From the NCBI GenBank assembly GCA_963556195.1, contig OY744517.1, forward strand, positions 152,263,882 to 152,327,881: a stretch of 64,000 nucleotides of DNA, given 5' to 3'. Source of the stretch: Sepiola atlantica (taxonomy: Eukaryota; Mollusca; Cephalopoda; Sepiida; Sepiolidae). Shown one piece after another: positions 1 to 11,370 of this stretch (position 1 is its first letter; the number at the start of each line of letters is the position of its first letter). The notes under the pieces were generated by a model, which saw nothing but the letters and a program-made list of their open reading frames with translations, was not told the origin of the DNA and made no database searches. Made by a program: the position numbers and the translations under genes.

Positions 1-2240
1 TCTCTGTAATTCTTTCTCTATGATTCAGATATCGTTCTTTTTTCAAATAATAATACGTACAATATAGTTAGGTTAAAACAAAACTGTAAACAAAAAACAA
101 ACACGTTTTTCCTAAATTTTAGTTTACTAAATAATATTTTATATTTATTTTAAAACAAATATCTTTGAATTAAGCATGATTATCTAGCTTCTTCTCACTT
201 TGAAAATAATTTATTAAATTCATTTACGAAACAAATGTTTGCTTCTTTAAAATGAAAATACACATTCATTAAATAATTACTTAATGAAGTGTTTTTATTT
301 TAATTCAGAAAAATATATTCAATAAGATGGTAAAAAAATATCAATAAATAAACTTATGCAGTGTCAGATATCCAATTAATGTCTTAAAAGTGCATACAAA
401 ATCATCTGGCAAAAAAACCCTCAATGTAAAGATATAAAATATCGGGTCGGAAAAAATTATTTGAAGTAGAATTATTTTCTGGCGACAAATTCGTCGGAAA
501 GATCTTCATCAGATCGATATCAATCAATAAAATCCTATCACCCGAAAGGAGACTGATTAATCTACAACTATAGCAATGTGTATTATTTTTATAACTTATT
601 GAAAAAATAAAAAGAGATGAATATATCCACATTTAATAGCTTTTGATTCACCGAAATATTATACTAAAAAATGACGTAAACAAATTGTTAGTTGATTTTT
701 TAACATAAATCTAGTATATTTACAGTTTAACCTCATGAATCAGCATTGTTCTTTTTATGAAAAAGTTTGCGATAAGAAAAACTCCAAATATAGGAACATT
801 TCTACATAAACGACCTATAATAGACGTCATTTAATGAACTCTTTTGATATGTGGATCTATAATTGCACATGTGATTAGTTTTTATGTTGTGGCTGTGTTT
901 TTTCAGGCGTTTTCGTTATTGGAATCAAAATAGGAATCTGTAATTGTATCAGAATTTAAAAATTTAGAACAGAATAGGTATATGTATCGGAACTGAAAAA
1001 TAATTAGAATCGTTCCATCACTAATAATTATTGCTGCATTATATATGTTTTAACATTTGTATGTTTCTGTTAGCGTTTTTTCATGAGGTTCTTTCCTTTT
1101 ATGTTGGTACTTCTGGTGTCTCGCATGAGGAGTAACTGTAATATTGCTCTGGATGGAAAGAATAACTGAATTGTGTTACCATTTGGTTATGGAGAAGTGG
1201 TATGTTGATCAGTACTTCGAGAGAGCCAGGAATGTGAAAACTATTCTGGTTTGAACCTCCAAAACAATCACATGGTAAACAGTTGATGCTCCTCTTTTCT
1301 ATTTAACGTTTTAGGGTGGGGCCCCCTGCGTATGTTTCATCACTGATATAAATGAGTCCCCTATGGCGTTTTGTGAATTTTATGGTGATGAAATTGACAT
1401 ATACAAGTTCTAAGTCTGTATTGATTTAGTTAGTATCCCAAGGATTCACAACCCTTGGAGACAGTATATTAATGTTAAGATAGTACCGCTGTCACTAGAA
1501 ATACAAAATAGAGTGCTCTGCATTTTTAGCATGGGTACGTACGGGTAATATATATATATTATATCACAGAAAAACATAATCCTCATGGTATTTTAGGTTT
1601 TAATCGAGCGGGTATCTATACGTGTAAAATTGCTGTTTTTCTTTTGTTTTAATTATTTGTCATCCATAGTTTAACCTATGGTGTAGGTTAATATTGAATT
1701 CAGTTGCTTTCTGGGGAAGTTCGTAGCTTTTTATATATATATTTTATTTATTTTATTTTCTGGTAGGTTATTGGTAGGGGTCTTCCAGAAAAGTATTATT
1801 ATTATCAAATTATCGAACACTCTTTTCGATTTCTTATACCCAACAAAACAAGAATTATATATATTATTGATTAAAAGTAAGAAATGTGGTAGGTTCAATC
1901 AGTTGTAAATTTAAAAAAAAACTATCAATTAAATGTATAAATGTATCCATATACATCAGCTCAAATCGGAACTAGCAGTAAAATAGAATAAAATCTGGGA
2001 ACTTCAAAAAGACATCACCATACAAGGATCTATTATGGAAATATTAATTTAGTACATGTACAAATATTTTCACCAGGAAAAAAATATTTAGCCTTTAACT
2101 TAAGTAAATAAATTAATAATTTAACCACGATTCCCTATAGGAATTTGTAAGGACGCCGGTAGATACCTGACAAATTAGCGTGGCATCTTATGTAGATAGC
2201 AATATTTAAATCAATTTAAACTTGATAAATCGTTGACCGT
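1..2240. other. AT-rich intergenic DNA, nothing recognised
   Basis: I see no gene, RNA or transposon signature here. The sequence is AT-rich with short homopolymers and a few short (TA) runs (about 1545-1560 and 1730-1745). Open frames are short and low in complexity. Confidence 0.5.
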
Positions 2241-2253
2241 CAGAAATAAGCTT

Positions 2254-2298
2254 CCTGCACTGAAGATTGCGTAAGCATGAAACATCGATGTCTTTAGG
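2254..2298 (+). ncRNA. hammerhead ribozyme candidate, type I, upstream of PLE-A
   Basis: The catalytic core is CTGAAGA at 2260-2266 and GAAA at 2279-2282. Stem II is TTGC/GCAT around a GTAA loop (2267-2278), with one T-T mismatch at its base. Stem III is A2282-T2291, C2283-G2290, A2284-T2289 with a 4-nt loop. H17 is C2292, so cleavage is predicted after 2292. Stem I pairs CCTGCA (2254-2259) with TTTAGG (2293-2298), five of six positions pairing. PLEs are known to carry hammerheads in their terminal repeats, and PLE-A coding sequence starts about 400 bp downstream on the same strand. The fold was made by hand. Confidence 0.55.
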
Positions 2299-2331
2299 TG
2301 ATGAATAATTAATATTTATTTATAAATATTA

Positions 2332-2378
2332 CTTATATATATATATATATATAAATATATATATACATATATATATAC

Positions 2379-2413
<35 letters not shown>

Positions 2414-2468
2414 TTGGTAAGGTCAGCAGAAAAAACCAACAGAGTGCTCGACTATTCAAATACAAACA

Positions 2469-2524
<56 letters not shown>

Positions 2525-2535
2525 TGTTATAGAAG
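2332..2535. repeat. (TA)n arrays with (GA)n
   Basis: Two (TA)n arrays, about 2332-2395 and 2469-2522, are separated by a (GA)9 run (2396-2413) and about 55 bp of unique sequence. Frames through them encode only Ile-Tyr repeats. Confidence 0.9.
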
Positions 2536-2614
2536 ATCAAGTCAAAAGAACATGTATCGTAAATCTCAAGTCAACGATTTTATAAAAATCCACTGATTAT
2601 CATCTGTCAAGCTG

Positions 2615-2615
<1 letters not shown>

Positions 2616-2698
<83 letters not shown>
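2616..2698. repeat. (TA)n array, about 41 units
   Basis: An uninterrupted TA dinucleotide array abuts the first readable codon of the PLE-A reverse-transcriptase frame, so it marks the 5' truncation point of that element. Confidence 0.95.
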
Positions 2699-2700
<2 letters not shown>

Positions 2701-2702
2701 AC

Positions 2703-4560
2703 ATAATTCCAAAAATCCAATTCACACAGCAAAAGAACTCCTTTAAAAAAATCTTATTTGCCGACCTAAAAAACATTAAATCTAATGACCACACATCCTC
2801 AGATGAAACCCAAAACCTTTATAAAGTCAAAAACGATAAATATAAACAACTAGCAGTAGATAGCATCACTAACAAATACCAATTAGCATCAAATCTCACA
2901 CACAACGCCATCAACAAAGAAGCAATGACCCTAGCAGCAAATCTCAAAATTGATTACAGAGCCAACCAGTTAACCCCAAATGGGGCCTTCCTTACCTTAA
3001 AAGACCACAAACCAAACTTCAGCCACAGACCCACGTGCAGACTCATGAACCCAGCAAAAAGCGAAATGGACGTAGTCAGTAAAAGTATACTTAGAAATAT
3101 TAATGATTATATTTAAAAAAAAATTACAGACTTTCGCCTTTAGACCAATTCACAAGCAACCATTGATTGGTTCAAGGCCATCCCAAATAAAAAAAAACAA
3201 TGCCGTTTCACACAATTTGATATCGCTGACTTCTACCCCTTCCATAAATAGGGAAGTCCTCGACAAGGCCCTATCTTTTGCCAAAACATTCGTGGAAATA
3301 AGCGACCTTGAAATTAACACCATCTTCCATGCGAGAAGCTCACTACTTTTCTTCAACAATCAAACATGGGTTGAAAAATCCAACCCTGAAGACCGTTTTG
3401 ATGTTCCCATGGGGCCTACGACAGCGCAGATATATGCGACCTGATTGGGCTTTTCATCCTACACTCCTTAAAAAATAAATTCCCTGACCAAGAGTTCGGC
3501 CTCTACCGAGACGATTGCCTATGTCTATCCCGCAACAACAACGCGCAAGGACTCGACAGATTCAGGAAATATTTAACCTCATTCCTAAAAGAACTCGGTT
3601 TTAACATCACCATAGACACCAACATGACTAGCGTAGATTTTTTAGACGTATCTCTAGATCTGACCAACAATTCAACTAGACCATACCACAAACCCACCGA
3701 ACAACTCCGGTACATCCACACCAAATCCTGCCACCCCTTTCATATTTAAGAACCTTATACCCAATATTAGTAAAAGAATTTCCAGCCTTTCATCCACACC
3801 TGAAATTTTCCAAGCCGCCCCGTATTACAATAATGCCCTCATCGAGAGCGGTTATAACGAAAAAATATCCTACATACCCAACACATCCACCAGTCAACAC
3901 AGACGCAATAGACAAATACATATTATCTGGTTCGCCCCCCCCCCTTATTCCCTCAGCGTCAAATATAGCGTAGGTAAGCAATTTCTCAAATTAATAGACA
4001 AGCACTTCCCGCCATCAAATAATCTCCATAAACTTTTTAACAGAAATACAGTAAAAACTATCCATTTATGTTTTCAGTCCGTGGGATCCATTCTGACCTC
4101 CAAACCACCAACTAATTCACCCAACCCTCGTTTCTCTTGCAAAAGATGTGAGACCTGCTCCTTGGGCGGAGGATGCACAGTCAGCTCCGTTGTTTACGAA
4201 GCCATGGTTATATTCGGGGTGGATACCAAAAGGGAGGATATATACATCGGAATGACCCAAGGATCTTTTAAACAAAGACTCTACGCCCACAACAACACTT
4301 TCAAATACCCGAAAAAAGACCACATAACCACACTGGCAACCCACGTATGGGATCTCAAGAAGTCCAACACCCCCTACAAAATAGAATGGAGAATTACCGA
4401 CAAGCCTAAACCCTACAGCTCCACCTCCAGGACCTGCCCTTTTGTGCACTACTGAGAAATTCAGAATTATACAAGCTATGAAAAACCCTTCCATAAACTG
4501 CATGAACATAAAAACCGAGGTCTTCAGAAAATACCCCAACAAAGAAAATTCCTGCTAGCC
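2703..4560 (+). pseudogene. PLE-A: Penelope-like element RT plus GIY-YIG endonuclease, broken
   Basis: This is a Penelope-like retroelement polyprotein that would copy RNA into DNA and nick the target. It reads in order but in at least six frame pieces. An N-terminal piece (2703-3116) includes LKDHKPNFSHRPTCRL and NPAKSE. RT motif A (QFDIADFYP, about 3203-3232) keeps its aspartates. Next comes FDVPMG (about 3400), then the motif C box GLYRDDCL (about 3500-3525) with DVSLDL after it. A linker has GKQFLKLIDKHFP (about 3973-4010). A C-terminal zinc-knuckle-like stretch (CKRCETCSLGGGC, 4138-4175) leads into the GIY-YIG motif IYIGMTQGSFKQR (4237-4281). Stops fall at 3114, 3250, 3442, 3747 and 4453. 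The 5' end is cut at a (TA)n array and the element cannot make protein. The family call is firm; the PLE clade is not assigned. Confidence 0.88.
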
Positions 4561-6340
4561 CAATATTACATAACAATATTACATAACCCACCAATCATCC
4601 CTTTAAACCAAATACCCTTCTAAAAAGATAGTAAAGTATTTCTTAAAAACATACAAAATAATCAATCTCCCCAAGACCTCCCTAAACCCATAACAAAATT
4701 CCTATCTTTCTATTTACGTACAAAGTACCCCGAGATATATGTTAAACACACCACGGGCGCGACTACATAAATCCCGCCTACCCTGATACAACCCAGTCCT
4801 AACCACAGATAAAACATTCATCAATAAACACCCCACCCTTTCACCACAGATAATCACATCATCCATGCTAAAACTGACCCCATCCACCGAGGCTTATACA
4901 TTTATCAGCAGATACCCCATCTCCACGTGACCCTCCTATCACGGTAAATACATGAAACCCCTTTAAACTCCCAGGAATATAGATACACCACAGAACGAAA
5001 GAATGCTGACCCCTAATACCCCCCCCGCTTCATACAGTCCATATAATAGATTCTCAAATCACCCGCCCACCCCTGTATAAATGAAGATGAGTGTACATGC
5101 GTGTGTATACGTCCGTGTGTATGTACAAGCACGTGTCTTCGGGTGCGTGTGTGTATGTATAGGAGCATATTATTAATAAATAGAAAATAGAAAATAATAT
5201 TAATAAAATAAATAAAAGATTAAATTAATAACATAACAAAAACACAAAAATAAATAATAAAAAATAAAAAATGAAAAATAAAATTAATAACCCCCCCGTA
5301 CATGTGAGTGTAGATGTGTGTACGTCCGTGCATACGCATATGCGTGCAGATGTTGTATATAGACATGCTTGTGGTTCCATGCACGTATGCGTATATAAGT
5401 TTATTTGCCGGTGCGCATGGAGGGAAGTACGCGTACGAGTGGAATAAAATAAAATAATAAGATAAAGAATTTAATAAATTTTCTGAAATACACTAAATAT
5501 TAATATTATTAACACACCATCAATAAAATAGAAGTTAACAACCCCCACCCAAAGACTAAACTTATACCCCTCAAACGGAAATAAAAGATAGCATCCATCT
5601 TTTCGTTTATAACCAATTTTTGTTTTCAACATCACTGGTTATAAAGGGGACATATCAACGAAACACCGTTTTTTTCATATATACGGCTTTCTTCCCATTA
5701 AGATCAAGGAAATACGAAACCACGAATTCAATGAACAAAAATAAACAAGCACGTTAAGTCCATAAAAATATTATTGCATCATCTTTTTCAGCACTATATC
5801 GAACAATTAATCCGATACATAAATTTATTCCCAAAAACGACAACAAAAAGCACCCTAATTTAACAAACCCAAACGGCAAACTTCATTTCGTATTTTTTCA
5901 GACTAGATAAAACAATAACATTACAAATCCAAAAAAGAACAGATAAATAAATAAATAAAACTTGCTAACAGACGAATAAATAAATAAATAAATAAAACTT
6001 GCTAGGGAATAAAATGAAGTCCTTTCATACACGAACTAACATCGATCTCCCTTAAGTCTTAGTTAATCACTATCCCACACCGGTTTTTTTCGAGGACCCC
6101 CTCAGAGATACACCGTTTTATGTCATTGTTGACACCATTCCCTATCGGGACATGACTACAATCATTTCAGCTTGCCAATGATTTCACTGGGCACAGAGAT
6201 TTACTAAAGATGTCTAAATCTGCCCTTTTGGATGAAACCGCGGTACATTGCTGAAATTTGTAATATACAGTATCTAAATAAATTATATTAGCTCTCTTAT
6301 ATGATCGAGCACTTTATTTGATTTCTTTTCATATACAACC
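4561..6340. other. 3' flank of PLE-A and unassigned AC-rich/AT-rich sequence
   Basis: An AC-rich stretch to about 5060 is probably PLE-A 3' non-coding sequence. It is followed by alternating purine-pyrimidine GT/CA-rich patches (about 5085-5160 and 5300-5440). A short direct repeat built on GAATAAATAAATAAAACTTG occurs at about 5940-6005. No hammerhead core was found here. Confidence 0.4.
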
Positions 6341-6347
6341 TGACACA

Positions 6348-6350
<3 letters not shown>

Positions 6351-6397
<47 letters not shown>
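6351..6397. repeat. (TA)n array
   Basis: An uninterrupted (TA)23 dinucleotide array flanked by short CA- and TG-rich sequence. Confidence 0.95.
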
Positions 6398-6400
<3 letters not shown>

Positions 6401-6779
6401 GTGTATGTGTGTATGTTTGTGAGTGTCTAAATATTTTGTGAAATTACAAGTATTATATAGGCATCTTCTGCGAATGAATTGCAAATCGAATATAAATGTT
6501 ATAAGTTTTAAAGGGATTATGTTATTGTGAAAATAACCCTTATTTTTGTCAGATTTAATTGATCTGTTAAGTAGAAAGGAAGAATACTATTATTTACAAA
6601 CAAAATTGCACAATAAAAAATAAGAAAAAAACCCTAAATTTATCAACCTTGAATAACAAAAAAGAGCGCCAAAAACATGTAAGCAGAGAAGTGTTCCCGT
6701 GTCTTGACACTTAAAGTTTGAACACCTTACCCCTGCTCCCCCGAAACATAAGGGGTCTTTAAGTCTATTCCCATCCCCG

Positions 6780-6893
6780 CAAGAGAAAGAAAGAGAGCGA
6801 GAGAGAGAACGCGAGAGAGAGAGAGAAAGAGAGAGAGAGAAAAAGAGAGAGAAAGAGAGAGAGAGAGAGAAAGAGAGCGAGAGAGAGAAAGAA

Positions 6894-6930
<37 letters not shown>

Positions 6931-6931
6931 C
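6780..6931. repeat. polypurine (GA)n tract
   Basis: About 150 bp of almost pure purine on the + strand, GAGA with interspersed AAA and rare C. It lies about 400 bp before a complementary polypyrimidine tract at 7260-8075. Confidence 0.95.
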
Positions 6932-7259
6932 TTACACTAATCAAACGCAAGCGAAAATCATGTCAGGGATTTGAAGCCATACACACTGGAAGAATATTTT
7001 CATTAACATTACGAAAGACAGGGAGGGTGGAAGGAGAGAGAGAGAGAGACAAGGTGCGTGTGAGAGACGGTGAGGTGGAAGGGTTTTTTTAATTTTGTTG
7101 CCACCCTTCCCACTCTCCCATCTTGTCACAGCGATTCACAGTGCACCTTAGGGCTTCCGTCACATGCATTTCGACGACAGGCAATTTCGGAAGCCTATGA
7201 TAAGCCAAACATTAGAAATAGAGCGATAAAACTGCTTTTTTTTGTACCAAGACAGACAA

Positions 7260-7332
7260 TAAAATCGCTCCTCTTTTCCCCTGTTATTTCCCCCTCAATC
7301 TCACTATTTCTTATTATCTCCGACTTTATCCC

Positions 7333-7376
<44 letters not shown>

Positions 7377-8075
7377 TTGTTTCTATTTCTCAATGTATAT
7401 CGCTCTCTTCCTGAATGTCTTTTTTCACTATGGCTATTCCTCTTTCTCTTTCTATTTGTTTCTCTCTTCATCACCCTCTCTCTCTCTCTCTCTCTCACTT
7501 TCTCTCTTTTTCTTTCTCCCCTTTCTCTCCTTCTCTATCTCCCTCTTACTTTCTTTTTTCATCACTCTCTCTCGCTCTCTTTCTTTCTCTTTCTTTCTCT
7601 CATCCTCTTTCTTTCTCTCTTTATCACTCTCCCCCTTTCTCGCTCTTTCTTTCTCTATGCCCCTTCCCTTCTCTCTCACTCTCTCGTGTTCTTTATCTCT
7701 TTCTCTCGCTTCCCGTTTCTCTTTGTTTCACTTTCTCGCATTTATGGTCCCTTTCTATCTCTCGCTCTTCTTTTATCTCTTTCTCTCACTCTCTCGCCTA
7801 CTTTCTCTCCTTCCTCACACCTATGTCTTCTCCCTTTCTCTCCTCTCTCTGATTCCCTTTTCTGGCAAATGCGGTGTATCTCTCCCTTCTATTTTCTGTC
7901 CCCCCCCTCTTCTATCTCTCTCCCTCTTTAGTTCACTTTTCTCGCGTGTGCGCTCTCTCTCTTTCTCTTTCTCTCTCTCTCTTTCTGTCTGGCTCTTTTT
8001 CTCGTACTTTCTCGTTCGTGTCATCTCTTTCTGCCTCTCTCTCCCTTCTCTTTCTCTCTCTCTCTCTCTTTCTCG
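7260..8075. repeat. imperfect polypyrimidine (CT)n tract, about 0.8 kb
   Basis: A long run dominated by TCTC/TTTC, with (CT)17 at 7340-7374 and denser runs at about 7475-7500 and 7960-8075. All open frames through it (up to 233 codons) are Ser/Leu/Phe repeats and are not genes. Confidence 0.95.
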
Positions 8076-8099
8076 TCATAATACTAGAATATGATAAAA

Positions 8100-8885
8100 T
8101 AAAAGAACACTTCAGAGGAAGTATAAAGAAATTTTAGCGTTCCCTTTTGCATATCCTGTCATTAAATATATTGAACGACAATATTGCCAATATTTATGGA
8201 ATACGTTCACATTTGAGATTATTTGTTTTATGGCAATTATCTTTTTAACGAGATTGTGCTAACTAACAGAAACAAGTGTGCATCTATGTTGCGTCTGTTG
8301 CTGTTGTTTCTGCTGCTGCTGCTGTACATCTACACAGGATTGTTTCGTGTACATGAAGTCACGTAGCTATACGTTAGACCTGTAAAATAGTAGGTTTTTT
8401 ATTCCCAACACCTCAAGCAAAAAGTCCCAGCGATTGCATACAAAGTTGGATAAGGTTTGGCCTAGAACACATAAAATAATGAGAGTTGCACATGCGCAGA
8501 AGCAGCTTTGTACTCCTTGCTCCATTGATTTGCCGTTTCGCAACTGAAACAGCATTACTTGCCACACGCAAGTGCAGATACGACCAGAAGATCACGGATC
8601 CTGATGTTGACTCCTCCCGTCTTTTCACCGGAGCCCGATTAGACCGGTAGCTCTAGCGTTACCACGTTGTATCCGCCCTTACCACGGCGAGGTAGAATTG
8701 GGCATCAGGTGATTGGGTCTGCTGTAATGGGAACCACTACAAAAGTTGATGAACACGACATCATACGTCAGACAAATTCAAAGATGTATAATAATAATAT
8801 TACAACTAATGATTATAATTGTAACAGGATGCTCCATAAAGTATGTAGCCAAAACCATTCGACTTTTTAACGTCTTCAATGTTGG
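8100..8885. other. unassigned sequence
   Basis: Mixed-composition sequence with a short TGC-rich run (8290-8325). A slightly GC-richer stretch (8440-8720) shows no frame or repeat family I recognise. Confidence 0.4.
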
Positions 8886-8930
8886 GCTGTCCTGAAGAGA
8901 TTAAGTTATAGACGAAACATGTCTGCACAT
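8886..8930 (+). ncRNA. degraded hammerhead-like motif
   Basis: The core is CTGAAGA at 8892-8898 and GAAA at 8914-8917. Stem II (GATTA/TAGAC) has one A-A mismatch, and stem III ACATGT pairs two bp around a 2-nt loop. Stem I is poor, with roughly three pairs of six. It may be the decayed end of a + strand PLE meeting PLE-B tail to tail, or chance. Confidence 0.25.
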
Positions 8931-9030
8931 ATGTAGCCAAAATCTAGCAAAAGGAGTAAGGCTACCAATATTTGTAAAATGTTTTTTTTCAACATTTATT
9001 TATTATTTTCTTATTTTATCATTTTATAAT

Positions 9031-9077
9031 TTTATATAACGCGTTTCAAGCGATTGTCCGCTATCATCAGATATACA
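9031..9077 (-). ncRNA. hammerhead ribozyme candidate at the 3' end of PLE-B
   Basis: Read on the minus strand, CTGATGA (9070-9064) is followed by stem II AGCG/CGCT closing a 6-nt loop (one T-T mismatch at the base). GAAA follows at 9047-9044. Stem III is A9044-T9039 and C9043-G9040. H17 is U9038, with cleavage predicted after it. Stem I pairs TATAT (9075-9071) with ATATA (9037-9033), five perfect pairs. It lies about 515 nt downstream of the PLE-B endonuclease stop on the same strand, the position expected of a PLE terminal hammerhead. Very short stem III is typical of PLE hammerheads. Confidence 0.65.
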
Positions 9078-9372
9078 AAACCATTTGAAGAAATGTTTTT
9101 CGATTTGAAAGAGTGTTGTTTCATTTGAGGAAATGTGTTATTGTTTGGCGTTTTGCGCATGTGTGGGTTTGCGGGTGTGTGAGTACGTGTTTTGATAATT
9201 TGATGTTTTATTTTTGTTATTTTTCCTGCTTCTCTTGGTCAAATTCGTGTTTGTTTATTAAGTACGTGTTATTTTGACCTTTATTTTAACGGTCATCTTA
9301 ATTTCTTGGGGTGCGTAGATTTTTTTGAAATTTATTACTTTTAATTTGTTATTTCCCAGTCTACAAAATGGC

Positions 9373-9512
9373 TGTTGTGTCCGCGTGTGTATGTGCGTGT
9401 GTGCGCGCACGTGTCTGGTCAGTTCTGAATCTTGTACATAGGTGAGTGACACATACACTCACCCACACACATACAAACACTCACACCCACACATGTGCGC
9501 GCACACACACAG
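9373..9512. repeat. GT/GC then CA/GC alternating tract
   Basis: A TG/CG-rich run (about 9381-9415, containing GTGTGCGCGCACGTG) is followed by a CA-rich run with ATGTGCGCGCACACAC (about 9490-9511). The two halves are roughly complementary and strictly alternate purine and pyrimidine. Confidence 0.75.
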
Positions 9513-9590
9513 GCGTATGGTTAGGTAGATTGATAGAGAGAGGTAGAGAAAGGTTGATAGAAGTGTGGTTCGTATTGTGTGTTGTTAGAG

Positions 9591-10005
9591 TTATGATCGA
9601 TTCAATGCTGGATTAAATTTAAATATGAAGTTTTGTTCTTGTGTTAGTAAGTAGGTGTAATCTTGGCTTTGGAAAATTGGCATTATTTTAAATTTTTCCT
9701 CCGCTGTATGAGTGCACATGTTGGGAGACGAATAATTTACGGTTTTTATTTTATTTTAATGTGTCTTTTATGTAAAGATACTCTATTATTAAATGTTTTG
9801 GTCGCACCTATATAAGCTTCGTTACATATTGTACATTCTAGCACGTAGGCAACATTCTTGGAGGTGCAGTTACGGTCTTTTTTATTGTGAATGTTTGTGT
9901 TGGGTGTTTAAATGTGTATGAGTTCCCCTCTATTATTATGTCACAGATCCTACATCTTTCCTTGTTGCATTTTGGAACCCCTTGTATTGTGTGTTGGTTG
10001 AGTTT
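9591..10005 (-). pseudogene. PLE-B C-terminal GIY-YIG endonuclease domain
   Basis: Read on the minus strand from about 10000 down. A cysteine cluster (CNKERCRICD) leads to a long stretch, a frameshift in an A-run near 9880, then KNVAYVLECTICNEAYIGAT followed by FNNRVSLHKRHIK. This is the GIY-YIG nuclease fold of PLEs, in which the Tyr pair and the downstream Arg/His are diagnostic. After more stops and frameshifts it ends with EQNFIFKFNPALN and a TAA at 9591, the usual C-terminal ending of the family. It belongs to the same decayed polyprotein as the RT at 10416-11153. Confidence 0.8.
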
Positions 10006-10019
10006 GGATGAGGTTAAAA

Positions 10020-11153
10020 TTTGTTTGAGGTTTTGTGGTTAGCGTTTACTATTTATTATTTTCGTTGTTTTTAATATGTTGTTTAGTTTGTTGTTATGGT
10101 TGAGTAGGGTTAGGTTTCTTGTTATTTCTGTGAATAACTCTGGATTGTGTTTGTTGTGTGTAGAGATGTATGCTAATATTTGTTCGTTGTTTCGTTTTTT
10201 GGGGATTCGCAATTTCTCTAATGGAATTTTTCTGCTAGTTCTATACCTTTGTGTATTATTTGTAGCGAGTATCCTCTTCTTGTAAAAGTTTTCCGTAGTT
10301 CCTACAGTCGGACAATCCGGAGGTCTTTGTCACTGACTATAGTACAGATCATGCGTGCTAGGGAGTAGGGTATAGATTTTAGGCAGCTTTTGGGGTGATG
10401 GCTTCTGAAATGGACATATTATTGGGTGTCTGTGGGTTTGTGGTAGATGTCTGTGATCATGTGATTGTTTTTTATTTTAATTAGTACATCTAGGAACGGT
10501 AGTTCTATTTGACTATGTTCAATGGTGAATTTTATCTTGGGGTGTAGGTTTTGTAGTATGCTGTGTAATTTATTGATGTCCCCCCATGTGGGTTCACAGA
10601 GGATGAAACAATCATCCAGGTATCTTTTCCAAGATTTTATGAAGAGAGTTTGAATATTCTGTCCATATATTTCTTCTGCCTTTTCACACAAGATCTTCTC
10701 TAGGTAGGCCAGTGTTAGCGTGGCATATGTTGGTGCCATTTTGGTTCCCATTGCTGTACCTAGAATCTGGATGTAGTTTTTGCTATTAAATTCAAAAGAG
10801 TTTTTGTTGAGAATAATGTCTATGCTGTCAGGGATAAATTGTTTGGTGTATCTGTGGTGTAGTATGTGTGGGTGTTTGTCCATCCAGTGTGATATTGCCT
10901 GTTTACTTAAGTCATGGGGTATGTTGCTATATAAGCTGCTGATGTCAAATGTAACTAATTTAGTCCCGGGATTTACTATTTGTGGTAAGTAGCCTAGGAA
11001 GTGTATGTCGTCTCTTATGTAGCTCTTGACTTGATCGGTGAATGGTTGTAGTAATATGTCAATTAAGTTACTCAGTCTGCTTGTTGGGCATGATGGTCCT
11101 GCTACTATGGGTCTAAATGTAAGGTCACTGGGACTTTTCTTTTTCGTTAACAG
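10020..11153 (-). pseudogene. PLE-B: Penelope-like reverse transcriptase
   Basis: The frame is open without stops from 11153 to 10419 on the minus strand, about 245 codons. It starts just after a TAA with no start codon, so it is a 5'-truncated fragment. RT motifs in order are TFRPIVAGPSCPTSRLS, LLQPFTDQVKSYIRD, motif A TFDISSLYSNIPH (about 10945-10907), motif B LGTAMGTKMAPTYA, motif C YLDDCFI (about 10625-10605) and LPFLDVLI. A TAA replaces what is probably a CAA codon at 10416-10418. The frame then continues through the thumb region (FRSHHPKSCLKSIPYSLAR) to a TAG near 10300 and a frameshift near 10225. It belongs to a different PLE lineage from PLE-A: YLDD rather than YRDD, and no LKDHK box. 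Confidence 0.9.
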
Positions 11154-11159
11154 TTATCC

Positions 11160-11370
11160 CCATTTACAGGGTTTATCTTTAATGCAGGGTAAATCTACTC
11201 CCCAATAGGAGAACTCTGGATGAAACAAAACAATTGGCTCATGCAAGAATAATTTCTTCTTTACTGACAGAGGACAGAAAAGATGAAGTCTAGTACCAGA
11301 ACAAATATTACACTTTGCTACTAGCTCAAAAGTTCTAGATTGTTAAAAGCCGCCATAAGTATGTCGTGAT
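11160..11370. other. spacer between PLE-B and mariner relic
   Basis: Nothing recognised. The sequence is mixed in composition without repeats. Confidence 0.4.

Noticed and set aside
4117..4542. 141-codon minus-strand frame
   Set aside because: Antisense shadow of the PLE-A GIY-YIG domain.
7377..8137. Open frames up to 233 codons in three overlapping frames
   Set aside because: They are Ser/Leu/Phe runs encoded by the (CT)n tract, with equal openness in all frames, so they are not genes.
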